Positions 28,496 to 36,631 of a DNA stretch of 64,000 nucleotides are shown piece after piece. Origin of the DNA: Halorhodospira halochloris (GTDB lineage: Bacteria; Pseudomonadota; Gammaproteobacteria; Nitrococcales; Halorhodospiraceae); NCBI RefSeq assembly GCF_002356555.2, contig NZ_AP017372.2:1900501-1964500 (forward strand), read 5' to 3'. The position numbers were made by a program, and so were the translations under genes. Within the stretch, counting starts at the first letter, position 1. Every line of letters begins with the position of its first letter. The notes beneath the pieces are model-generated. The model did no database searches and was not told where the DNA came from. It saw only the letters and a program-made list of their open reading frames with translations.

Positions 28496-29437
28496 ATGAC
28501 CGAACTACTCTCCCCTACTAACGACTACGTCTTCAAACGCCTCTTTGCCGAAGCACCAGACCTGTTAGTAGATTTGATCAACGACCTGCGTCCAGATCTG
28601 CCCGATATTGCCAGCGTTGAGGTCCTGAACCCCAATATTGAACCGAATGAGTTAACCGGTAAGTACATCATCCTCGATGTTCTGGCCCGCGATGGGCAAG
28701 GGCACTGCTACAATGTCGAGATACAAGTGCGCCGTTATGGAGCTTGGCACAAGCGCGGGCTCTTCTACCTAGCCCGCACACTCGGCTTACAGCTTGGCAC
28801 TGGTGAGGACTACCAGCAACTGCGAGCCGCGGTAGGGCTGCATCTGCTCGATTTTGACCTGTTTACGGCTAATCAGGAAGAACTTGAGCAGGCGGTATGG
28901 CGCTTTGAGATGCGCGATGAGAGACAGCCCGAGGTTACTCTCGGGAACATCTTGCAGATGAACCTGATCGAACTTAATAAGGCCGATCGTTTGGGGCTAC
29001 CTGAGGGCCCGCTGCGCGCCTGGATTACATTTTTCACCCACTGGCGGGAGGAGTTGACCATGGCCAAGATTGCCCACGAACCAGTAAAACGTGCCATGAG
29101 CCGGATTCGTGAACTCAGTGCTGACGAGGAAGCCCGCCGGCTCGCCTTCGTCAGAGAACGGGCTCTGCGCGATGAGGTATCGCAGCTCAATGAGGCGAGA
29201 CAAGAAGGCGAGCAAGTAGGCCTGGAAAAAGGCGAGCAAATTGGCTTGGAAAAAGGAGAGCAAATTGGCCTGGAAAAAGGCGAACAAATTGGCTTGGAAA
29301 AAGGCGAGCGATTGCGCGCTGAGAAGACCGCCCGAAACCTTATAAAAACTAATGCACTAACCGATGAACAGATCGCCCAGGCAACCGGCTTAACACAAGC
29401 GGAAGTGGCACAACTGCGTGCAGAACAGCAGGGCTAA
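28496..29437 (+). CDS. Rpn family nuclease (RpnL) with internal RpnS, copy L4
   Basis: 313 residues; catalytic Asp61, Glu75, Gln77 present. The start is of the second type (ACTTCCATGACC), again without Shine-Dalgarno. Internal ATG at 29060. Its tract is LEKGE type with four units, the longest of that type among RpnL genes. Small core changes (NQEELEQAVWRF, LGTGEDY) mark it as slightly divergent. It is the second of two RpnL genes in tandem (L3-L4) and converges on truncated family-2 copy F2. Confidence 0.88.
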   Translation: MTELLSPTNDYVFKRLFAEAPDLLVDLINDLRPDLPDIASVEVLNPNIEPNELTGKYIILDVLARDGQGHCYNVEIQVRRYGAWHKRGLFYLARTLGLQLGTGEDYQQLRAAVGLHLLDFDLFTANQEELEQAVWRFEMRDERQPEVTLGNILQMNLIELNKADRLGLPEGPLRAWITFFTHWREELTMAKIAHEPVKRAMSRIRELSADEEARRLAFVRERALRDEVSQLNEARQEGEQVGLEKGEQIGLEKGEQIGLEKGEQIGLEKGERLRAEKTARNLIKTNALTDEQIAQATGLTQAEVAQLRAEQQG

Positions 29438-29480
29438 CACTTATTTTGTTGCACGCCCTGAGAAGATGGCTGGTGCTGCT

Positions 29481-29978
29481 TTACCGGAAGACCTCTTCTA
29501 CGCTATCAGCGGTCAGTATATTGATAAGCCACTGCTGGATTGTCGGCTCATCAGCCTGCTCAACCACAGGGCGGTATTGCTCCGCTGCTTCCTGACCAAA
29601 CTTCTGTTCGAGTAGCAAAAGAAGGGATTTACCTTCACCAGCCAATAGGCCTTCTTGGCGACCCTCCTGGCGACCTTCTTGGCGACCTTCCAGCCGACCC
29701 TCCTGTTTCCACTCCCTCTCCCACTCATTCATACGTTCAGCTAGCATCTCATTTACCTCCTCAAGGTCCTGCACTTCTTCCCAATCGAAGAGTTTTGAAT
29801 CAGCGAAGGGTTTACGGCGCAGCAGCACGCGCTGTATCCAGATGGCAAACTCTCGTCGGATAGGGCGCTGCTCCGGTTTGACCAGCCACTTGCTGAGGGT
29901 GGCGACGATAGAGCGCATATCATCCGGCGTGCGGCTGTGTTCAAGCCTGAACAGGGCGTGAACACAGCTGCGCAGTTC
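29481..29978 (-). pseudogene. Truncated family-2 Rpn gene keeping the RpnS-like part, copy F2
   Basis: Same breakpoint region as the copy at 18553-19050, with GAACACAGCTGCGCAGTTC at the junction. The internal start at 29747 (AGGAGG plus 8 bases) is intact, giving 88 residues. Differences from the full copy include FGQEAAEQYRPVVEQ and the end ADSVEEVFR. Confidence 0.75.
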
Positions 29979-30035
29979 AGACGATAGATAGATTGCACCA
30001 TCGCGCCAACGTGGTCCACAGCCTCACCGACTAAT

Positions 30036-30320
30036 GGCCCCTACCTCCCCCACCTCGTGCCGATCGCTCCGCTATCTCGTTACTTCGCCGAGCCCGGCTG
30101 AAGCGCGAAATCCAGCGTTTCTGCCTCCAGCCTTAGTGGCCCTACCTCCCCCGATATCGTGCCGATCGCTTCGCTATCGCGTTACTCCGCCAAGCCCGGC
30201 TGAAGCGCGCATCCATGCGAGCGCCCTACGGGGCTCTTTGGCTGCGTAACGCTGCTTCGCTAAAGGCACGAGATCAGGGGAGGCAGGGCCACTAAGGCTG
30301 GAGGCTGGAGGCTGGAGGCT
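30036..30320. repeat. Palindromic array repeat (copy 6)
   Basis: Two heads and the inverted head (GATCAGGGGAGGCAGGGCC). The GCGCGCATCC hairpin is fused with the second hairpin (GCGCGCATCCATGCGAGCGC), a deletion of about 28 bp. Confidence 0.78.
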
Positions 30321-30880
30321 GTCAAAATTATCCCATGTCAAGCGTGTCAACATCATCTCAGATTGACCGCTTTTCACCGGTTTAATTTGTCCGGTTATCA
30401 CAGCGCGGGGATTAACTCTTAAAGACGCTCATGCCCGAGCAAGAAAATTTGTTATGCAAGGCCCAATAAAACGAGGCGCCAGGGATGGCAGCTTCCCTGC
30501 CCACACATCCCTAGCGCGCCCATCCCATTGCCAGCATCCGTGCCCTGACTAGCGTAATCCTTCACGCCTCCTTGTCTCGACATGCCCCTAGCCGCGCCTG
30601 GCTCCTTTGCCTGGATCCTAAAACGGCCTGCACACATCCATGTGCTTTGACCACTGCCAAGGAGTGCTATGCGCTTCCTGCGCGGCGCGGTGGGGGCGGC
30701 TTCCATGCCCCGAATGCAGGATCAATACTACTCCCATAGCGTGGCCTGGCCAATGGGAAAAGTTCCCTATTTATATGGGAATTTTCTGAAATTTAGCAGC
30801 TAGTGGTTATCAGGATGTGAACTATATGGTGGCATAATGTGAGTAGTGGACACATTTATTACCGGAGGGAGAAGTTGACC
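30321..30880 (+). repeat. Conserved leader of solo RpnS gene (copy 6)
   Basis: Second subtype, with a 4-bp shortening (GCGCCTGGCTCCTTTGCC). The motif block is unchanged. Confidence 0.75.
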
Positions 30881-31234
30881 ATGGCCAAGATTGCCCACGA
30901 ACCTGTAAAACGCGCCATGTGCCGCATTCGTGAGCTCAGCGCCGATGAAGAAGCCCGTCGGCTCGCCTTCGTCAGAGAACGGGCTCTGCGCGATGAGGTA
31001 TCGCAGCTCAATGAGGCGAGACAAGAAGGCGAGCAAGTAGGCCTAGAAAAAGGCGAGCAAATTGGCTTGGAAAAAGGAGAGCAAATTGGCTTGGAAAAAG
31101 GCGAGCGATTGCGCGCTGAGAGGACCGCCCGAAACCTTATAAAAACTAATGCACTAACCGATGAACAGATCGCCCAGGCAACCGGCTTAACACAAGCGGA
31201 AGTGGCACAACTGCATGATGAACTGCAGGGATAG
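30881..31234 (+). CDS. Solo RpnS-like antitoxin, copy O6
   Basis: 117 residues, head variant AMCRIREL, LEKGE tract with three units, RAERTARNL, and an altered end AQLHDELQG. The same altered end occurs in the IS21-split copy L7, which suggests exchange of 3' ends between copies. It precedes RpnL copy L5, also of the LEKGE type. Confidence 0.75.
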   Translation: MAKIAHEPVKRAMCRIRELSADEEARRLAFVRERALRDEVSQLNEARQEGEQVGLEKGEQIGLEKGEQIGLEKGERLRAERTARNLIKTNALTDEQIAQATGLTQAEVAQLHDELQG

Positions 31235-31303
31235 CTCCTCGTTTAGCTGTGCTAAACTGAGCCATCTCTTCTGGGTGGCTAATGCTAGATATACTCTACT
31301 TCC

Positions 31304-32161
31304 ATGACCGAACTACTCTCCCCTACTAACGACTACGTCTTCAAACGCCTCTTTGCCGAAGCACCAGACCTGTTAGTAGATTTGATCAACGACCTGCGCC
31401 CAGATCTGCCCGATATTGCCAGTGTTGAGGTTCTTAACCCTAATATTGAACCGAATGAGTTAACTGGCAAGTACATCATCCTCGATGTCCTAGCCCGCGA
31501 TGGGCAAGGGCACTGCTACAATGTCGAGATACAAGTGCGCCGTTATGGAGCTTGGCACAAGCGCGGGCTCTTCTACCTAGCCCGCACACTCGGCTTACAG
31601 CTTGGCGCTGGTGAGGACTACCAGCAACTAAGAGCCGCAGTGGGGCTGCACCTGCTCGATTTTGACCTGTTCACGGCAAATCAGGCCGAGCTTGGGCAGG
31701 CGCTATGGCGCTTTGAGATGCGCGATGAGAGACAACCCGAGGTCACGCTCGGGAACATCTTGCAGATGAACCTGATCGAACTTAATAAGGCCGATCGTTT
31801 AGGGCTACCTGAGGGCCCGCTGCGCGCCTGGATTACATTTTTCACCCACTGGCGGGAGGAGTTGACCATGGCCAAGATTGCCCACGAACCAGTAAAACGT
31901 GCCATGAGCCGTATTCGTGAGCTCAGTGCAGATGAAGAAGCCCGCCGGCTCGCTTTCGTTAGAGAACGGGCTCTGCGCGACGAGGTTTCGCAGCTCAATG
32001 AGGCTAGACAAGAAGGCCTGGAAAAAGGCGAGCGATTGCGCGCTGAGAAGACCGCCCGCAACCTAATCGAAATTAACGCACTAACCGATGAACAGATCGC
32101 CCAGGCAACCGGCTTAACTCAGGAGGAAGTTTCTCAACTGCGTTCAGAACAGCAGGGCTAA
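31304..32161 (+). CDS. Rpn family nuclease (RpnL) with internal RpnS, copy L5
   Basis: 285 residues; active-site residues intact. Internal ATG at 31868. Tract is LEKGE type with a single unit, so it differs from its upstream solo gene O6 by two units. The 5' core is nearly identical to copy L2 (for example NQAELGQALWRF), while the start context is like L4, another sign of mosaic exchange. It converges on truncated family-2 copy F3. Confidence 0.88.
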   Translation: MTELLSPTNDYVFKRLFAEAPDLLVDLINDLRPDLPDIASVEVLNPNIEPNELTGKYIILDVLARDGQGHCYNVEIQVRRYGAWHKRGLFYLARTLGLQLGAGEDYQQLRAAVGLHLLDFDLFTANQAELGQALWRFEMRDERQPEVTLGNILQMNLIELNKADRLGLPEGPLRAWITFFTHWREELTMAKIAHEPVKRAMSRIRELSADEEARRLAFVRERALRDEVSQLNEARQEGLEKGERLRAEKTARNLIEINALTDEQIAQATGLTQEEVSQLRSEQQG

Positions 32162-32204
32162 CACTTATTTTGTTGCACGCCCCGAGAAGATGGCTGGCGC
32201 GGCT

Positions 32205-32702
32205 TTACCGGAAGACCTCTTCTACGCTATCAGCGGTCAGTATATTGATAAGCCACTGCTGGATTGTCGGCTCATCAGTCTGCTCGACCCTAGGGCGGTA
32301 TTGCTCCGCTGCTTCCTTACCAAACTTCTGTTCGAGTAGCAAAAGAAGGGATTTACCTTCACCAGCCAATAGGCCTTCTTGGCGACCCTCCTGGCGACCT
32401 TCTTGGCGACCTTCCAGCCGACCCTCCTGTTTCCACTCCCTCTCCCACTCATTCATACGTTCAGCTAGCATCTCATTTACCTCCTCAAGGTCCTGTACTT
32501 CTTCCCAATCGAAGAGTTTTGAATCAGCGAAGGGTTTACGGCGCAGCAGCACGCGCTGTATCCAGATGGCAAACTCTCGTCGGATAGGGCGCTGCTCCGA
32601 TTTGACCAGCCACTTGCTGAGGGTAGCGACGATCGAGCGCATATCATCCGGCGTGCGGCTGTGTTCAAGCCTGAACAGGGCGTGAACACAGCCGCGCAGT
32701 TC
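32205..32702 (-). pseudogene. Truncated family-2 Rpn gene keeping the RpnS-like part, copy F3
   Basis: Third copy with the same end point. Internal start at 32471 intact. Changes include VKSEQRPI and VEQTDEPT compared with the full copy. Confidence 0.75.
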
Positions 32703-32759
32703 AGACGATAGATAGATTGCACCATCGCGCCAACGTGGTCCACAGCCTCACCGACTAAT

Positions 32760-33064
32760 GGCTCCTACCTCCCCCACCTCGTGCCGATCGCTCCGCTATC
32801 TCGTTACTTCGCCGAGCCCGGCTGAAGCGCGAAATCCAGCGTTTCTGCCTCAAGCCTTAGTGGCCCTACCTCCCCTGATCTCGTGCCTTTAGCGAAGCAG
32901 CGTTACGCAGCCAAAGAGCCCTGTAGGGCGCTCGCATGGATGCGAGCGCCGGCTGTGCGCGCAAGGATGCGCGCTTCAGCCGGGCTTGGCGGAGTAACGC
33001 GATAGCGGAGCGTTTGGCACGAGATCAGGGGAGGTAGGGCCACTAAGGCTGGAGGCTGGAGGCT
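32760..33064. repeat. Palindromic array repeat with inverted centre (copy 7)
   Basis: The outer arms are in the usual order, but the segment 32888-33015 between CTCGTGCC and GGCACGAG is reversed relative to all other copies: it reads TTTAGCGAAGCAGCG first and ends with CGATAGCGGAGCG. This is what flipping by recombination between the inverted arms would give. Confidence 0.85.
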
Positions 33065-33630
33065 GTCAAAATTATCCCATGTCAAGCGTGTCAACATCAT
33101 CTCAGATTGACCGCTTTTCACCGGTTTAATTTGTCCGGTTATCACAGCGCGGAGATTAACTCTTAAAGACGCTCATGCCCGAGCAAGAGAATGTGTTATG
33201 CAAGGCCCAATAAAAACGAGGCGCCAGGGATGGCAGCTTCCCTGCCCACACATCCCTAGCGCGCCCATCCCATTGCCAGCATCCGTGCCCTGACCAGCGT
33301 AATCCTTCACGCCTCCTTGTCTCGACATGCCCCCAGCCCCGCATGACAATCCTTTGCCTTGACCTTAAAGCAGGCCGCGCACATCCATGTACTTCGGCCA
33401 CTACTGCTAAGAGCTGCTATGCGCTTCCTGCGCGGCGCGGTGGGAGCGGCTTTCATGCCCCGAATGCAGGATCAATACTACTCCCAAATCGTAACCTGGC
33501 CAATGGGAAAAGTTCCCTATTTATATGGGAATTTTCTGAAATTTAGCAGCCTTCGGTTATCAGGCTGTGAACTATGTGGTGGCATAATATGAATAGTGGA
33601 CAGATTTATTACTGGCGGGAGGAGTTGACC
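33065..33630 (+). repeat. Conserved leader of solo RpnS gene (copy 7, most divergent)
   Basis: Second subtype with several changes near the 3' end (GCAGCCTTCGGTTATCAGGCTG and GCATAATATGAATAGTGG). Before the start it reads TTTATTACTGGCGGGAGGAG, intermediate between other leaders and the coding sequence ahead of codon 189 in RpnL genes. Confidence 0.75.
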
Positions 33631-34034
33631 ATGGCCAAGATTGCCCACGAACCAGTAAAACGTGCCATGAGCCGTATTCGTGAACTCAGTGCTGACGAGG
33701 AAGCCCGCCGGCTCGCTTTCGTTAGAGAACGGGCTATGCGCGATGAGGTCTCGCAGCTCAATGAGGCGAGACAAGAAGGCGAGCAAATTGGCTTGGCAAA
33801 AGGAGAGCAAATTGGCTTGGAAAAAGGAGAGCAAATTGGCTTGGAAAAAGGCGAACAAATTGGCTTGGAAAAAGGCGAACAAATTGGCCTGGAAAGAGGC
33901 GAGCGATTGCGCGCTGAGAAAGACAGCCCTAAACCTTTATAAAAACTAATGCACTAACCGATGAACAGATCGCCCAGGCAACCGGCTTAACTCAGGAGGA
34001 AGTAGCTCAACTGCGTTCTGAGCAGCAGGAATAG
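33631..34034 (+). pseudogene. Frameshifted solo RpnS-like gene, copy O7
   Basis: It has the longest LEKGE tract (five units counting LAKGE and LERGE variants) and the strong GGCGGGAGGAG site. After ERLRAE an extra A near 33920 (GAGAAAGAC instead of GAGAAGAC) shifts the frame, so translation stops at 33942 and the constant tail ending at 34034 is lost. Confidence 0.8.
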
Positions 34035-34103
34035 CACCTCGTTTAGCTGTGCTAAACTGAGACATCTCTTCTAGATGGCTAATGCTAGATATACTCTACT
34101 TCC

Positions 34104-35057
34104 ATGACCGAACTACTCTCCCCTACTAACGACTACGTCTTCAAACGCCTCTTTGCCGAAGCACCAGACCTGTTAGTAGATTTGATCAACGACCTGCGCC
34201 CAGATCTGCCCGATATTGCCAGCGTTGAGGTCCTTAACCCCAATATTGAACCGAATGAGTTAACCGGCAAGTACATAATCCTCGATGTCCTAGCCCGCGA
34301 TGGGCAAGGGCACTGCTACAATGTCGAGATACAAGTGCGCCGTTATGGAGCTTGGCACAAGCGCGGGCTCTTCTACCTGGCCCGCACACTCGGCTTGCAG
34401 CTTGGCGCGGGCGAGGACTACCAGCAACTAAGAGCCGCAGTAGGATTGCACCTGCTTGATTTTGACCTCTTTACGGCAAATCAGGCCGAGCTTGAGCAGG
34501 CGCTATGGCGCTTTGAGATGCGCGATGAGAGACAGCCCGAGGTTACTCTCGGGAACATCTTGCAGATGAACCTGATCGAACTTAATAAGGCAGATCGTTT
34601 AGGGCTACCTGATGGCCCGCTGCGTGCCTGGATTACCTTTTTCACCCACTGGCGAGAGGAGTTGACCATGGCCAAGATTGCCCACGAACCAGTAAAACGC
34701 GCCATGAGCCGCATTTGTGAACTAAGTGCTGACGAGGAAGCCCGCCGGCTCGCTTTCGTCAGAGAACGGGCTCTGCGCGATGAGGTCTCGCAGCTCAATG
34801 AGGCGAGACAAGAGGGACTACAAGAAGGACAAAAAAAGGGACGACAAGAGGGACTGCAAGAGGGACTGCAAGAGGGACAAAAAAAAGGTCGACAAGAGGG
34901 ACTGCAAGAGGGACAAAAAAAAGGTCGGCAAGAGGCTAACGCCGAAACCGCCCGAAACCTTATAAAAACTAATGCACTAACCGATGAACAGATCGCCCAG
35001 GCAACCGGCTTAACTCAGGAGGAAGTAGCTCAACTGCGTTCTGAGCAGCAGGAATAG
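34104..35057 (+). CDS. Rpn family nuclease (RpnL) with internal RpnS, copy L6
   Basis: 317 residues, the longest RpnL. Active-site residues intact. Internal ATG at 34668 behind GAGAGGAG. The QEG tract holds three QKKG-containing blocks, one more than copy L3. One head change (SRICELSADEE). It is followed in tandem by the IS21-split copy L7. Confidence 0.88.
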   Translation: MTELLSPTNDYVFKRLFAEAPDLLVDLINDLRPDLPDIASVEVLNPNIEPNELTGKYIILDVLARDGQGHCYNVEIQVRRYGAWHKRGLFYLARTLGLQLGAGEDYQQLRAAVGLHLLDFDLFTANQAELEQALWRFEMRDERQPEVTLGNILQMNLIELNKADRLGLPDGPLRAWITFFTHWREELTMAKIAHEPVKRAMSRICELSADEEARRLAFVRERALRDEVSQLNEARQEGLQEGQKKGRQEGLQEGLQEGQKKGRQEGLQEGQKKGRQEANAETARNLIKTNALTDEQIAQATGLTQEEVAQLRSEQQE

Positions 35058-35126
35058 CACCTCGTTTAGCTGTACTAAACTGAGACATCTCTTCTAGATG
35101 GCTAATGCTAGATATACTCTACTTCC

Positions 35127-35229
35127 ATGACCGAACTACTCTCCCCTACTAACGACTACGTCTTCAAACGCCTCTTTGCCGAAGCACCAGACCTGTTAGT
35201 AGATTTGATCAACGACCTGCGCCCAGATC
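35127..35229 (+). pseudogene. 5' part of Rpn copy L7, cut by IS21-family element
   Basis: The first 34 codons (MTELLSPTNDYVFKRLF to RPD) are present before the insertion. The other part is at 38516-39370. An imperfect form of the 17-bp palindrome is at 35064-35080. Confidence 0.9.
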
Positions 35230-35309
35230 TGCTCATTCCGGTGATCGTGACCGCTGATTCCGCTGATCGTGACCGATGTCACCACCGACACCACACTGGA
35301 GCCTATTTT

Positions 35310-35648
35310 TTACTCTGACCGGTCACGATCAGTCAACTCGGCGACGTTTTGAGTAGTATTGGTAACCTCACCTCCTTCGTTACTGCGTAACGTAATTTTC
35401 ATGTCGTAGAAGTCATTTTGCTGCGCACCATCGAGGGTTTTGAGCACCTGTTCAGTAGCATCCTCAATGATCTGCTCTAGAAAGGCCCGCTGCGTTACGC
35501 CGTAATAGTGAGCTAGGCGTTTAAGGCCGATCTTGGCTCTGTGATGGATCATCATGTTGATTCTTTCGAGCATCTGCTGCTCGTCGTCAAAGCCCTTGAG
35601 ATGGCGTTGACGGTAGGCTTGTTGGCGCTGAGCGTTGGTCTTGGGCAT
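35310..35648 (-). CDS. IS21 passenger, small basic protein of unknown function
   Basis: 112 residues from an ATG with GGAG seven bases upstream. The N terminus is basic (PKTNAQRQQAYRQRHLKG), followed by RINMMIHHRAKIGLKRLAHYYGVTQRAFLEQIIEDATEQVL, which looks like a short helical DNA-binding domain (possibly ribbon-helix-helix-like, unproven). It lies downstream of istB on the same strand. A 15-bp palindrome sits directly before its ribosome binding site, which would suit autoregulation. I do not recognise the family with certainty. Confidence 0.65.
   Translation of the reverse strand: MPKTNAQRQQAYRQRHLKGFDDEQQMLERINMMIHHRAKIGLKRLAHYYGVTQRAFLEQIIEDATEQVLKTLDGAQQNDFYDMKITLRSNEGGEVTNTTQNVAELTDRDRSE
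35378..35392. promoter_or_regulatory. 15-bp palindrome in IS21 passenger region (site 1)
   Basis: CGTTAC-TGC-GTAACG, inside the 3' half of the passenger gene. Confidence 0.5.
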
Positions 35649-35657
35649 GGTTATCTC

Positions 35658-35672
35658 CGTTACGCAGTAACG
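35658..35672. promoter_or_regulatory. 15-bp palindrome before the passenger gene (site 2)
   Basis: CGTTAC-GCA-GTAACG, ending about ten bases before the passenger ATG on the minus strand and abutting its ribosome binding site; a possible operator. Confidence 0.55.
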
Positions 35673-35842
35673 CTTTATACGGACCACATCTGGACGACTA
35701 AGCGCCCGCGGGTCATCGTGGCCGCGTGGTAAAACCTAGTAGCGGTGCACAAAAGCCCTTCTAGGCCATAGGTACGCCGCCACAGGCGGTGCTGCCGACA
35801 GGTGTGCTGAGGCTTAGTGGCAGAGCCTGGCATAGCAACCTG

Positions 35843-35857
35843 CGTTACGCAGTAACA
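35843..35857. promoter_or_regulatory. 15-bp palindrome at the istB 3' end (site 3)
   Basis: CGTTAC-GCA-GTAACA, overlapping the istB stop codon; one base short of perfect. Confidence 0.45.
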
Positions 35858-36618
35858 CTATTGTGTGAGTTTGCGTCACCGCCAATAGCCTCAGAGTGCT
35901 GCTTGCGCATTGATTCACCACTGAGCTTGAGCCGATGTGCCCCGTGCAGAAGGCGATCGAGGATGGCATCAGCGAGCGTTGCCTCGCCGATGTATTCGTG
36001 CCAATGCTCAATAGGGAGCTGACTGGCGATTAGCGAGGAGCGTTGGCCGTGGCGCTGCTCAATCACCTCCATCAGATCCTGACGCTGAGAGGCAGTCATC
36101 TTTTGAAGCCCCCAATCGTCGAGGATAAGCAAATCCATTTTGAGCAGCCGGTTCATCAAGCGAGGATAGGAACCGTCGCCGTGGGCGATGCGCAGCTGCT
36201 CAAACAGCGTCGGCAACCGCAAATAGCGTACCGAGAGCCCTTGGCGGCACGCCTGGTTGCCGAGAGCGCAGGCCAACCAGGTCTTGCCACAGCCGGTGGG
36301 GCCGGTGATGCAGAGGTTGTGAGCGTTGCGGATCCAGCCGCACTGAGCCAGTGCCGCCATGCTCGATTTCTCTAAATCCCTGGGGTGGCGGTAATCGATA
36401 TCCTCGACACAGGCTTGGACTCGGAGCTTAGCCTCCTTGAGCAAGCGGTTCAGCCGCCGGTTCTCGCGGTAGAGCACCTCTTGCTCGACTAGCATAGCGA
36501 AGCGTTGTTCGAAGGGAAGTTCGTAGGTTTCAGGCTGTGCCTGTTGCTGCTCTAGCGCGTGGAGCATGCCGACGAGCTTGAGAGCGCGTAGTTGTTCGAT
36601 TGTCTGTTGATGGAGCAT
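35845..36618 (-). CDS. istB: IS21-family transposition helper ATPase IstB
   Basis: 257 residues from the ATG preceded by GAGGGGG. It has the N-terminal LKLVGMLHALEQQ region, Walker A GPTGCGKTWLACALG, Walker B LLILDDWGLQKM, and the downstream QRHGQRSSLIASQLP stretch of DnaA-like IstB proteins. It is the ATP-dependent regulator that directs IstA to target DNA. Starts 13 bp after istA. Confidence 0.95.
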   Translation of the reverse strand: MLHQQTIEQLRALKLVGMLHALEQQQAQPETYELPFEQRFAMLVEQEVLYRENRRLNRLLKEAKLRVQACVEDIDYRHPRDLEKSSMAALAQCGWIRNAHNLCITGPTGCGKTWLACALGNQACRQGLSVRYLRLPTLFEQLRIAHGDGSYPRLMNRLLKMDLLILDDWGLQKMTASQRQDLMEVIEQRHGQRSSLIASQLPIEHWHEYIGEATLADAILDRLLHGAHRLKLSGESMRKQHSEAIGGDANSHNSVTA

Positions 36619-36631
36619 GGCAAGGTCCCCC

